A stretch of 7,698 nucleotides of DNA. Origin: CAYYBZ01 sp964470285 [NCBI: uncultured Oligoflexia bacterium] (GTDB lineage Bacteria > Bdellovibrionota_G > CAYYBZ01). The stretch spans positions 1 to 7,698 of the forward strand of contig CAYYBZ010000043.1 of NCBI GenBank assembly GCA_964470285.1, given 5' to 3'. Shown here one piece after another: positions 1 to 6,711 of the stretch. The notes under the pieces are model-generated. The model made no database searches. It was not told the DNA's origin and saw nothing but the letters and a program-made list of their open reading frames with translations. The position numbers were made by a program, and so were the translations under genes. The first letter of the stretch is position 1; every line of letters starts with the position of its first letter.

Positions 1-33
1 GGCCTAAAGGAAAAGATTCTCAGATCCGCTTAA
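1..33 (+). CDS. Possible 3' tail of an upstream gene
   Basis: The first frame reads ten codons (G L K E K I L R S A) and then TAA at 31-33, as expected if a gene entering from the left ends here. It is too short to identify. A second frame starting at base 3 also stays open, to a TAG at 57-59, so the frame is not certain, and the stretch may be non-coding. The promoter-like sequence of the next gene lies well downstream of either stop. Confidence 0.25.
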   Translation, partial: GLKEKILRSA

Positions 34-101
34 ATAATCACAGTATATTAAACACTTAGCCAAAATATTCTGCAACAATAATGGGGATACCTTTAAAATA
101 A

Positions 102-130
102 TTGACTCTGCGCGTAATTTTAATTATATA
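102..130 (+). promoter_or_regulatory. Sigma70-like promoter of the secreted-protein gene
   Basis: TTGACT at 102-107 and TATATA at 125-130 are separated by 17 bp, the optimal spacing for a housekeeping sigma factor. Transcription would start around 137, leaving a short leader that contains the ribosome binding site at 146-152. The elements are read directly from the sequence; activity is inferred. The form is the general bacterial -35/-10 type rather than the -33/-7 type (TTTG / TAnnTTTG) described in Bacteroides. Confidence 0.5.
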
Positions 131-145
131 TACGCAACATTAAAA

Positions 146-152
146 AAAGGAG
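146..152 (+). promoter_or_regulatory. Ribosome binding site that fixes a GTG start
   Basis: AAAGGAG lies 7 nt before GTG at 160, ideal Shine-Dalgarno spacing. It supports the GTG as the start, and translation from there gives a clean signal peptide. It stands out because the reductase and the palmitoyltransferase in this window have no recognisable Shine-Dalgarno sequence. Confidence 0.65.
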
Positions 153-159
153 TACATAA

Positions 160-1224
160 GTGAAAAAGAGTCTGCTTATCCTCTCAATTCTGTTAATTCT
201 TTCCTTTTCTAAATATTCTTTTGCCGGTAAAAATTTAGCAGATTTTGCCTACAATGTTATATTTGCTTCATCGAATGGAATTTTTGACGGATCAATCTGG
301 ACCTTCGGTCATGAGTTTGGAAATTGGTCCGTAGGAGATCATGTTTTTTATCTTCAAAGATTTGATTATGAAGATCTTGCTTTTGAAAGTGCAAGTTCAA
401 ATCACGATCCGATGGATATTGAATTTTATAATAGAATGACAACCAATGATGACTATCATTTTATTTTGAGATACATAAACGGAACCGATAACTCACTGGG
501 ATATGAACTGCGAAAAGTAAAATATTACAGCTATAGAACTAAAAAAGCGGGTGAATTTGCCCTTTCTGAGTTGGCTGCACACAATATAACAGGCATTGCT
601 TCAAACGATCTCAGTGAAGTGTTTTTAACGAGCCAGAAAGGCGGCTATTTTTACATCTCCAAAGTTTATATAGGTAAAAGAAAAAATTTCCTTGTGGGTC
701 CTTTCATGATCCTTGAGGATACTATATCCCAATTAGTAAACGGCTTTAATCTTACCCCCGCAGTCAGTTTCATGAACAATGATTATAACGTAAATGTATT
801 CGCTCGAATAAACAACGGGGAACAGGGAGGAGATGTTATCGCACTCAGCTATGATCATTTTGACCTTCAAGAAAACGATAGGTATATGATTTCTACAGAC
901 CTTGACAACTTAATAGCAAAACCGGTTACTGATAAAAAAGGCTACACTTATATTCTTGGGACAAAGGGAGATCTAACTGATGATGATCCCTTTTGTAAAA
1001 GCGGAGAAGTTTTTCTTAATGTTCACAGCCCATTAACGGGAGCCCTTTACAGACAGACACAGATTAAATCAGACGATTTCAAATGTGTAAGCGGATTATA
1101 CGTAGAAGCCGGCGGTAAAATTTATATCAGCGGACGAACTCAGGATAATGTCCTTTTCAGAATCTATAACCGCCTGGGCAGCGGAAAATTCGCAGAAGAA
1201 ATCCTAAGCAGAACGATCTACTGA
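160..1224 (+). CDS. Secreted protein of unknown function, beta-rich, possible propeller-like C-terminus
   Basis: I do not recognise the family. The 354-residue product starts at GTG, supported by a strong ribosome binding site. Residues 1-22 are a classical Sec signal peptide: MKK, a Leu/Ile-rich core, then a S-F-A cleavage site before GKN. There is no lipobox cysteine, so it is probably periplasmic, outer-membrane associated or secreted. The mature part is rich in aromatic residues, Asn, Asp and Gly and looks mainly beta. Near the C-terminus, a segment around residues 310-340 (GLYVEAGGKIYISGRT, then a DNVLFRIYN strand) resembles SBBP/beta-propeller blades of the type GIAVD..GN.YV.G.T; an earlier YTYILGTKGD strand may be a second copy. 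The only two cysteines, C279 and C309, could form a disulfide. No transmembrane segment or C-terminal type IX sorting domain is evident. It has its own promoter and converges on the neighbouring lipid gene, so no functional link to that gene is implied. Confidence 0.7.
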   Translation: MKKSLLILSILLILSFSKYSFAGKNLADFAYNVIFASSNGIFDGSIWTFGHEFGNWSVGDHVFYLQRFDYEDLAFESASSNHDPMDIEFYNRMTTNDDYHFILRYINGTDNSLGYELRKVKYYSYRTKKAGEFALSELAAHNITGIASNDLSEVFLTSQKGGYFYISKVYIGKRKNFLVGPFMILEDTISQLVNGFNLTPAVSFMNNDYNVNVFARINNGEQGGDVIALSYDHFDLQENDRYMISTDLDNLIAKPVTDKKGYTYILGTKGDLTDDDPFCKSGEVFLNVHSPLTGALYRQTQIKSDDFKCVSGLYVEAGGKIYISGRTQDNVLFRIYNRLGSGKFAEEILSRTIY

Positions 1225-1235
1225 ATATAAAGGGA

Positions 1236-3074
1236 TTATTTTTTAAGGTTAAGCGGTTGAAAGCCTTCTTTGTGGGTATTTAAGAAAAATTGCGAGTTTT
1301 CTTTTCCCAGATATCTTTCAAGAAATTTCGGTTCAGTTTTTGTAAGATCAACGAGGATAAGTCCGTCAAGAACTCTAGCGAAATCAGGATCAACATTGAA
1401 TCCCAGAAGCTGCCCGTTCAGTTTAAGATACTGTTTCAGAAGTATCGGAATTCCCTTATGGTCTTTTTCGACCTCTGAAACCAGTGCAGAAACCTGATCT
1501 ATGTCCTGAATAACACCGCTTAATGCCTTGGTATCAAAACCCCTTTTTAAAAAAGGTTTCTTAAACGGCATGCGCGGTTTGACGTATTTTGAAAGATGAG
1601 AGTTGTAATGCTTATTTTCAAGAAATCTTTTAATAATTTCCTGAGAAAAACTTGTGTAATCATCGTTTATGCTAACCGGCCCGAAAAGAATCTTGTATTT
1701 GGGATTTCTTATAACAAACTGTCCTATTCCCTTCCATAGAAGCATTAAAGGAGAATAGCTTCTCTGATACTCTTCAATTATGAAGGATCTCCCGAGTTCG
1801 ATGGCGGGATTAATGTATTCGAAAAGACCCATCTTAAATTTAAAAAGAGTACTGGTGTAAAGGCCCGGCAGACCGTAATTTGTAAGTATTCCGTCAGTAA
1901 GGCCCAGTCTGTAGGCTCCGATTATTTCGCCTGTTTCATAGTTCCACATGAAAAGATGAACGTAATAATTATCGAAAATATCTATATCTATTGCTCTACC
2001 GGTACCCTCACCGATTGCCCTGAAAGTAATTTCCCTGAGTCTTCCTATTTCGTTTACTATTTCAGGGGACTGTTCCATCATTACCTGTATAACCGAAAAC
2101 TCTCCCAGTTCAAAAAGAGTGTTTTCACGGGGCAGTTTCATTACTTCATCTTTAATAAATTCTCTTGATTTACCCGGCAAAACGCAGACCGCCTTTGCTT
2201 TCGGTTTTTTCTTTTTTCCTGTTTTTTTCTCATCGAGCTTTTTCTGAAGTGAACTCTTCATCATGTAGGATCTGTGTCTTAGATAATTGATCATATCCTC
2301 GTCTGATGAGAACTTTTCCAGGCTCTTGAAGTTAAGAAGACTTGATATCTTAACTTTTATTTCCTTATTCTGTTTGTTCACAAGTTCATGGGGAAGCATT
2401 ACGGTTTTTATTCTTGGATGAATAAGACCGAAGAGCTGAAACCAGATACTGTTGATCCCTCTGAAATATATCGGTAAGACATCAACCTTCGCTTTTCTTA
2501 TAATGCGGGCGATCTGTGGATTCCACGGAGGGTCGATAATTCCTCTTTTTTTAAAGTTAATGGAAGAAACCGAACCTGACGGAAAAACTCCAAGCATTCC
2601 TCCCTCTTTTAAAACCTTGTAGGCTTCCTTCATAGCGCCGATATTTGCTGCTGTAGAGTTCTTTCCTCTGTAAGGATCAACTAAAACGAAAATATCTCTA
2701 AGTTCTGTAATCCTTCCAAGAATATAATTAGCCATTATTCTTACGTCAGGTCTAACAGATCTTAATATGGCAGCCAGTATCATCCCCTCTATCGCTCCGA
2801 ATGGATGATTAGATACGGCAAGAACCGGACCCTTTTTAGGAATTCTTTCTAAATCCTCAGAGGAAACGAGATATTTAACGTTCATTTTATTGAAAGTTTT
2901 TTCAAGAAATTCGTCAACATTTGCACCTTCGCGTGCGGCATCGTGAATTTCCTGACACTTGGTTAAGGAGAAGGCCTTTTCAAGCGGGCCCTTTACAATG
3001 GAAAAAAGCTTATTTTTAATTGGTCCTTTAAAATTAAGATCAAGGCTAAAGACCCTGTGCTTTTCATGTTCCAT
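1236..3074 (-). CDS. olsF: Bifunctional acyltransferase fusion, ornithine lipid synthase (OlsF) type
   Basis: The 612-residue protein carries two acyltransferase modules. Residues about 65-280 are a PlsC/LPLAT-like O-acyltransferase with NHPFGAIEG (89-97), FPSGSVSS (164-171) and a LPIYFRGINS block. A lysine-rich linker (about 278-297) follows. Residues about 315-500 match the OlsB/'hemolysin' GNAT family (Acetyltransf_5): LREITFR near 345, DIDIFDNYYVHL, TGEIIGAYRL, ELGRSFI..EYQ near 426 and LFGPVSI near 465, with the usual tail GIPILLKQYLKL.G..LGFNVDPDF. In characterised OlsF enzymes the C-terminal domain N-acylates ornithine with a 3-hydroxy fatty acid and the N-terminal domain adds the second, ester-linked chain, at the inner membrane. 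The domain order and size agree. The amino acid substrate could instead be glycine or another amino acid, as in the GlsA/GlsB system; sequence alone cannot decide. The ATG at 3074 is preceded by a weak GAGAAAGGG. It lies 147 bp downstream of the reductase gene on the same strand. Confidence 0.8.
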   Translation of the reverse strand: MEHEKHRVFSLDLNFKGPIKNKLFSIVKGPLEKAFSLTKCQEIHDAAREGANVDEFLEKTFNKMNVKYLVSSEDLERIPKKGPVLAVSNHPFGAIEGMILAAILRSVRPDVRIMANYILGRITELRDIFVLVDPYRGKNSTAANIGAMKEAYKVLKEGGMLGVFPSGSVSSINFKKRGIIDPPWNPQIARIIRKAKVDVLPIYFRGINSIWFQLFGLIHPRIKTVMLPHELVNKQNKEIKVKISSLLNFKSLEKFSSDEDMINYLRHRSYMMKSSLQKKLDEKKTGKKKKPKAKAVCVLPGKSREFIKDEVMKLPRENTLFELGEFSVIQVMMEQSPEIVNEIGRLREITFRAIGEGTGRAIDIDIFDNYYVHLFMWNYETGEIIGAYRLGLTDGILTNYGLPGLYTSTLFKFKMGLFEYINPAIELGRSFIIEEYQRSYSPLMLLWKGIGQFVIRNPKYKILFGPVSINDDYTSFSQEIIKRFLENKHYNSHLSKYVKPRMPFKKPFLKRGFDTKALSGVIQDIDQVSALVSEVEKDHKGIPILLKQYLKLNGQLLGFNVDPDFARVLDGLILVDLTKTEPKFLERYLGKENSQFFLNTHKEGFQPLNLKK

Positions 3075-3221
3075 GTGTTGTTACAAAACCCTTTCTCAGA
3101 GAGGATTTCATCTATATTATATATATCAAGTAATTTAATTTATCTAGTGATTATTTCTCAATGCTTACAGCAAGTTAAAAATTACACTCTGTTTACTATC
3201 CGAATATTCAATTTCCCAAGA
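3075..3221. other. Intergenic region between the two minus-strand lipid genes
   Basis: This 147-bp AT-rich gap separates the reductase stop from the OlsF-like start on the minus strand. A TATAAT hexamer (minus strand, 3121-3116), about 42 nt before the OlsF start, sits in a TA-rich tract, but there is no good -35 at 16-18 bp. It may hold a promoter that allows separate control of the fusion gene. I see no terminator hairpin with a T tract after the reductase gene, so read-through is also possible. Confidence 0.35.
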
Positions 3222-4229
3222 TTATAGCCAGTGATTTTCCTTATACCATTTATAGGTCTGTTTGGTTCCCTCCTTCAAAGTGTAGTCAGGAGTAAATTTA
3301 AGCTTGTCCCTAATCTTGGAAATATCGACTGCCCAGCTTTTCGTAAGATCCGTTGCTTTGTGATAATTAAGCATAGTCGGCTTACCGATAAGAGATGCCG
3401 CCTTCTCGACAATGTTTGCGAATGTAAAGAAAAGACCTTTGGGTATTTTTAATAACCTTCCCTTTTTCCCGGCTGCTTCACACATTATGCGCCATAGCTC
3501 AATCCATGAGTAGACTTCACCGTCTGAAACGTAAAATACCTCGCCCCTGGAACGCTCACTTTCCATTGCCGAGACAATCGATTTAACAACATCCTCGACA
3601 TGGCATATGCTTATGTAAGTTTCTTCTTTTGTGAATACCGGGATAATTCCGTATTTGGCAAACTTGAAAAAATTCAGTGTAGGTTTATCTGAAGGCCCGT
3701 AAATAGCCGGCGGCCTAATTACTGAAACAGGAATTTTATTTTTGAATTTGAGGCTTTCGAGCTCTCCTGAAAGCTTGCTCTCTCCATAGAAAGTAAGAGG
3801 TTTGGCTAAGGTTTCTTCATTAACCGGGTTTTTCCCTTCACTGCAGGAACCGGCCGCCTGCGAACTTATATAAACAAATTTTTTTATTTGCGGTTTATAC
3901 TTTAAAATGATTTCTAAAAGATTTCTTGTACCCTCTACATTAGCCTTAAAGAATTCATCCCTGGATTTTGCAGTTATTAGACCTGCGCAGTGTATTACAT
4001 AATCGACACCGCTAATTGCTTCCTTAATGCTTTCCGTATCAAAAAGTCCTCCGAAGCTCAGCTCCACATTCAATTCCTTCAATCTGAACAGATTGGATGT
4101 TTTCCTTACAAAAGCATTAACCTTATACCCTTTAGAAATAAGAACTCTGCATAAGTGAGAACCCAAAAACCCGGATGCCCCTGTAACGAGAACTCTGCAA
4201 TCATTCGCCTTTTGAGCAAGAACCTTCAT
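3222..4229 (-). CDS. cerR: NAD(P)-dependent extended SDR, probable ceramide reductase (CerR)
   Basis: This 335-residue extended short-chain dehydrogenase of the epimerase/3-beta-HSD/dihydroflavonol-reductase group has the nucleotide-binding motif TGASGFLG at residues 16-23, HCAG at 80-83 (the NNAG-like position), serines S122-S123 and the catalytic pair Y148-xxx-K152 in YGESK. IRPPAIYGP is the usual extended-SDR block after the active site. No transmembrane helix is obvious. The general family is certain. The specific role is inferred from divergent transcription with the palmitoyltransferase and the nearby GNAT acyltransferase: in Caulobacter an SDR of this type (CerR) reduces the 3-keto group of N-acylated 3-ketosphinganine, giving dihydroceramide. 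Alternatives are a nucleotide-sugar epimerase, or an OleD-type reductase, but no ole or sugar genes are seen nearby. The ATG start has no Shine-Dalgarno sequence; 11 residues precede the first beta strand. Confidence 0.75.
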   Translation of the reverse strand: MKVLAQKANDCRVLVTGASGFLGSHLCRVLISKGYKVNAFVRKTSNLFRLKELNVELSFGGLFDTESIKEAISGVDYVIHCAGLITAKSRDEFFKANVEGTRNLLEIILKYKPQIKKFVYISSQAAGSCSEGKNPVNEETLAKPLTFYGESKLSGELESLKFKNKIPVSVIRPPAIYGPSDKPTLNFFKFAKYGIIPVFTKEETYISICHVEDVVKSIVSAMESERSRGEVFYVSDGEVYSWIELWRIMCEAAGKKGRLLKIPKGLFFTFANIVEKAASLIGKPTMLNYHKATDLTKSWAVDISKIRDKLKFTPDYTLKEGTKQTYKWYKENHWL

Positions 4230-4351
4230 AATTTACCAAAATTACTAAATATTTCTTAATATTACCAGATTTCTCTATTACTTGCCTTTTGCGATTATTT
4301 TGGATAAGTTACCAGACTTTAATACATAATCCATTTATTTAATAGTATCTG
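4230..4351. promoter_or_regulatory. Divergent control region between the reductase and palmitoyltransferase genes
   Basis: This 122-bp AT-rich gap must hold the start signals for both divergent units. TTACCAGA occurs exactly twice (4262-4269 and 4309-4316), with a close variant TTACCAAA at 4233-4240 and TTACTAAA at 4242-4249, all in the same orientation. These could be operator half-sites. A weak -10-like CATAAT lies at 4325-4330, but I find no well-spaced -35 for it, and no convincing promoter for the minus strand. Neither start codon has a Shine-Dalgarno sequence. The region is certain to be intergenic; regulator binding is inference. Confidence 0.45.
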
Positions 4352-5578
4352 ATGAAATCACAGACGGAAATTTTTAATACAAACAATATTGTGAGCGACT
4401 TATTCGACAAATGCCGCAAGTATAAAAGACCACAGCAGGTTGCTGCTATGGGATGTTATCCATATTTTAGACCCATTGAATCAAATGACGGAACCGAGGT
4501 TCAAATTGAGGGCAAAAAACTCATCATGATCGGCTCGAATAATTATCTCGGGCTGATAACGGACGAAAGAGTTAAAAAAGCGGCCATTGATGCGATTAAT
4601 AAATACGGATCCAGCTGCACCGGATCAAGATTTTTAAACGGAACACTTGATTTACATGTTGAGCTTGAGGAAAAGCTTGCAAAGTTTCTTAACAAGGAAG
4701 CCTGCATTGTTTTTTCAACCGGTCTACAGGCAAATTTAGGAACAATCTCATGCCTCGTTGACAGAAGAGAAGTAATTATAACCGACCGCTCTGATCATGC
4801 CTCCATAGTTGACGGTGCAAGGCTTTCATTCGGCAAAATTATCAAGTTCCATCACAATGACATGACCGATTTAAAGCGGATAATTGACCAGCTTAATCCT
4901 TCAATTGGCAAATTAATAATTGTCGACGGTGTTTTTTCAATGGAAGGCGATATAATTAATCTTCCTGCAATAGTTGAAATTGCCCACGGTAAAAACGCAA
5001 AAATAATGTGCGATGATGCCCACTCCGTAGGAGTTTTAGGTAAAAGCGGAAGAGGAACCGGTGAGCACTGGAATCTGGAAAATGAAGTTGATATCCTGAT
5101 GGGAACTTTTTCAAAATCTTTTGCTTCACTTGGCGGCTACGTTGCAGCTTCAGCCGAAGTGATTAATTTTATCAAGCATTTTTCCCGTGCACTTATTTTT
5201 TCGGCCAGCATGCCGCCCGCAAGCATAGCCGCGTCCCTAAAATCGCTTGAAATTTTGCAAAAAGAACCGGAAAGAAGAGAAAGACTATGGGAAATAACAA
5301 ATAGAATGCTTCGCGAATTTAAAGACTTAGGTTTTAACATAGGTACTTCTCAAACACCAATAATCCCGATATACATCGGTGAGGATCTTGACTGTTTTAA
5401 ATTCTGGAGAACATTAACCGACGAAGGCCTTTTCACGAATCCCATTATAAGTCCTGCCGTACCCAAGGGACAGGCGCTGATAAGAACCAGTTATTCGGCA
5501 AATTTATCGGATTCTCAAATCGACCGTGTTCTTAAAATTTTTAAAAAGGTTGGAAAAGAATTTGGTCTTATTAGATGA
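4352..5578 (+). CDS. spt: Serine palmitoyltransferase (PLP-dependent alpha-oxoamine synthase)
   Basis: The enzyme condenses L-serine with a palmitoyl thioester to give 3-ketosphinganine, the first step of sphingolipid synthesis; it is soluble or membrane-peripheral. At 408 residues it is a full-length alpha-oxoamine synthase. The PLP site is complete: H149 in SDHAS (ring stacking), D221 and H224 in CDDAHSVGVLG, and the Schiff-base lysine K255 in GTFSKSFASLGG. R378 in LIRTSY fits the substrate-carboxylate arginine. The N-terminal GCYPYFRPIES, IGSNNYLGL and GSRFLNGTLDLHVELE, with VDGVFSMEGDI and the C-terminal SPAVPKGQALIRTSY, look like Bacteroidota-type SPT rather than BioF or Kbl. No biotin or threonine-degradation genes are nearby. 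The closely related cysteate acyltransferase of sulfonolipid (capnine) synthesis is the main alternative. The stop codon overlaps the next gene by ATGA, implying translational coupling. Confidence 0.88.
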   Translation: MKSQTEIFNTNNIVSDLFDKCRKYKRPQQVAAMGCYPYFRPIESNDGTEVQIEGKKLIMIGSNNYLGLITDERVKKAAIDAINKYGSSCTGSRFLNGTLDLHVELEEKLAKFLNKEACIVFSTGLQANLGTISCLVDRREVIITDRSDHASIVDGARLSFGKIIKFHHNDMTDLKRIIDQLNPSIGKLIIVDGVFSMEGDIINLPAIVEIAHGKNAKIMCDDAHSVGVLGKSGRGTGEHWNLENEVDILMGTFSKSFASLGGYVAASAEVINFIKHFSRALIFSASMPPASIAASLKSLEILQKEPERRERLWEITNRMLREFKDLGFNIGTSQTPIIPIYIGEDLDCFKFWRTLTDEGLFTNPIISPAVPKGQALIRTSYSANLSDSQIDRVLKIFKKVGKEFGLIR

Positions 5579-6711
5579 AGAATTCGTCGATAAGAATTGT
5601 TGAAGTAAAAAGTTCATTTGCTCTTAATAAATTTATAAAATTCCCCTACTCCTTTTATAAAAACGATAAAGCATGGGTGCCCCCTCTCCTGATCGAAAGG
5701 AAGGAATTTTTTGATGAAGAAAGAAATCCGTTTTTTAAACATGCAGAAGTAAAATATTTTTTGGCTTATAAAGAAAGAAAGCTCGCAGGAAGAATAGCAG
5801 CAATTATAAATCATAATCATAATTCCTTTCACAATGAAAAATGCGGATTTTTCGGACATTTTGAATGTATTGACGATGAATTCGTTGCTTACGGCCTGCT
5901 CGACAAGGCAAGACAATTCGTGAAAGATGCCGGAATGAACTGGCTAAGGGGTCCGGTTAACTTTTCAACAAATGATGAAACCGGCCTTCTAATAAAGGGT
6001 CATTTTCATCCTCCTTCAATTATGATGACATATAATCCCCAGTACTACGAAAAACTCTTCGAAAAATTCGGGCTAAAGAAAAAAAAGGATCTTTTTGCGT
6101 ACTACTTCGAGGGAGCAAGAGGCATGCCGGCAAGAATGGTTTCTTTGATAGAGAAAATAAAGCAGAGATTCAGAATTTACGTGCGTCCGTTTAATGCAAA
6201 AAACTTTGAAATTGAGATTGCCTATATAAAAGATTTGTATAACAAAGTCTGGGAAAAGCTCTGGGGATTTGTACCGATGACAAATGAGGAATTTGACTTC
6301 ATGGCCAGGCAGTTAAGGCAAATTTATGATCCTGATTTAATCTTTTTAGCTTTCGTTGATTCAAAGCCTGTCGGTTTTTCTCTGGCCTTACCGAATATAA
6401 ATGAAGTTCTTGTTAAATTGAACGGAAGACTCTTCCCAACCGGACTTTTTAAGCTTCTTTACTATACTAAAATTAAAAAGATAATTAGAGGTTTAAGAGT
6501 AATAACTATGGGAATAATACCCGAATATCAAAAACGCGGGATTGATAACATCTTTTATAATGAAACCTTCAAAGCCGGCACCAAAAAGGGTTATCGCTGG
6601 GCGGAGCTTTCATGGGTATTGGAAGACAATGAAATGATGAACCGTGCAGCCAATATGATTAATGCAAAGCTATATAAGAAATACAGAATTTATGAAATGG
6701 ATGTCTATTGA
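5575..6711 (+). CDS. bcerS: GNAT-type N-acyltransferase, candidate bacterial ceramide synthase (bCerS)
   Basis: The 378-residue protein appears to have two GNAT-like halves. The N-terminal half (about 1-180) has IKFPYSFYKND..WVPPL, the strand-turn-strand KYFLAYKERKLAGRIAAIIN (60-79), GFFGHFECIDD (91-101) and RGPVNFSTNDETGLL (125-139), but no acyl-CoA loop. The C-terminal half (about 190-378) has FLAFVDSKPVGFSLALP and MGIIPEYQKRGID; QKRG at 319-322 corresponds to the Q/R-x-x-G acyl-CoA pyrophosphate-binding loop. Proteins of this family are usually left as 'GNAT family' or hypothetical. The 4-bp overlap with the palmitoyltransferase suggests that it N-acylates 3-ketosphinganine, as the acyltransferase bCerS does in Caulobacter; in bacteria this acylation precedes ketone reduction. 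Family members also occur away from sphingolipid genes, so the exact substrate is an inference from context. The protein is basic and has no signal peptide or clear transmembrane helix, suggesting cytoplasmic or peripheral membrane action. Confidence 0.72.
   Translation: MKNSSIRIVEVKSSFALNKFIKFPYSFYKNDKAWVPPLLIERKEFFDEERNPFFKHAEVKYFLAYKERKLAGRIAAIINHNHNSFHNEKCGFFGHFECIDDEFVAYGLLDKARQFVKDAGMNWLRGPVNFSTNDETGLLIKGHFHPPSIMMTYNPQYYEKLFEKFGLKKKKDLFAYYFEGARGMPARMVSLIEKIKQRFRIYVRPFNAKNFEIEIAYIKDLYNKVWEKLWGFVPMTNEEFDFMARQLRQIYDPDLIFLAFVDSKPVGFSLALPNINEVLVKLNGRLFPTGLFKLLYYTKIKKIIRGLRVITMGIIPEYQKRGIDNIFYNETFKAGTKKGYRWAELSWVLEDNEMMNRAANMINAKLYKKYRIYEMDVY

Noticed and set aside
1225-1235. Bidirectional terminator between the convergent genes
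   Set aside because: The gap is 11 bp and no inverted repeat spans it or the adjoining gene ends.
1956-2168. Short open frame on the + strand inside the OlsF-like gene
   Set aside because: It is antisense to conserved GNAT and linker sequence, has no family resemblance and no start signals. The other short frames opposite real genes (257-442, 1270-1497, 3231-3452, 5137-5340, 5614-5916, 6705-6908, 6968-7207) were dropped for the same reason.
2205-2228. Three runs of 6-7 T within the OlsF-like gene as a phase-variation tract
   Set aside because: They encode the lysine-rich inter-domain linker in an intact frame; runs of this length are common in AT-rich genomes and no frameshift is seen.
3162-3172. 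Small palindrome TGCT-TAC-AGCA as a terminator after the reductase gene
   Set aside because: The stem is only 4 bp, flanking bases do not pair, and no T tract follows on the minus strand.
4352-5578. Annotation as 8-amino-7-oxononanoate synthase (BioF) or 2-amino-3-ketobutyrate ligase (Kbl)
   Set aside because: These share the fold and PLP residues, but the YPYFRPIES N-terminus, the NGTLDLHVELE block and the context with GNAT and SDR genes fit serine palmitoyltransferase; no biotin or threonine catabolism genes are present.
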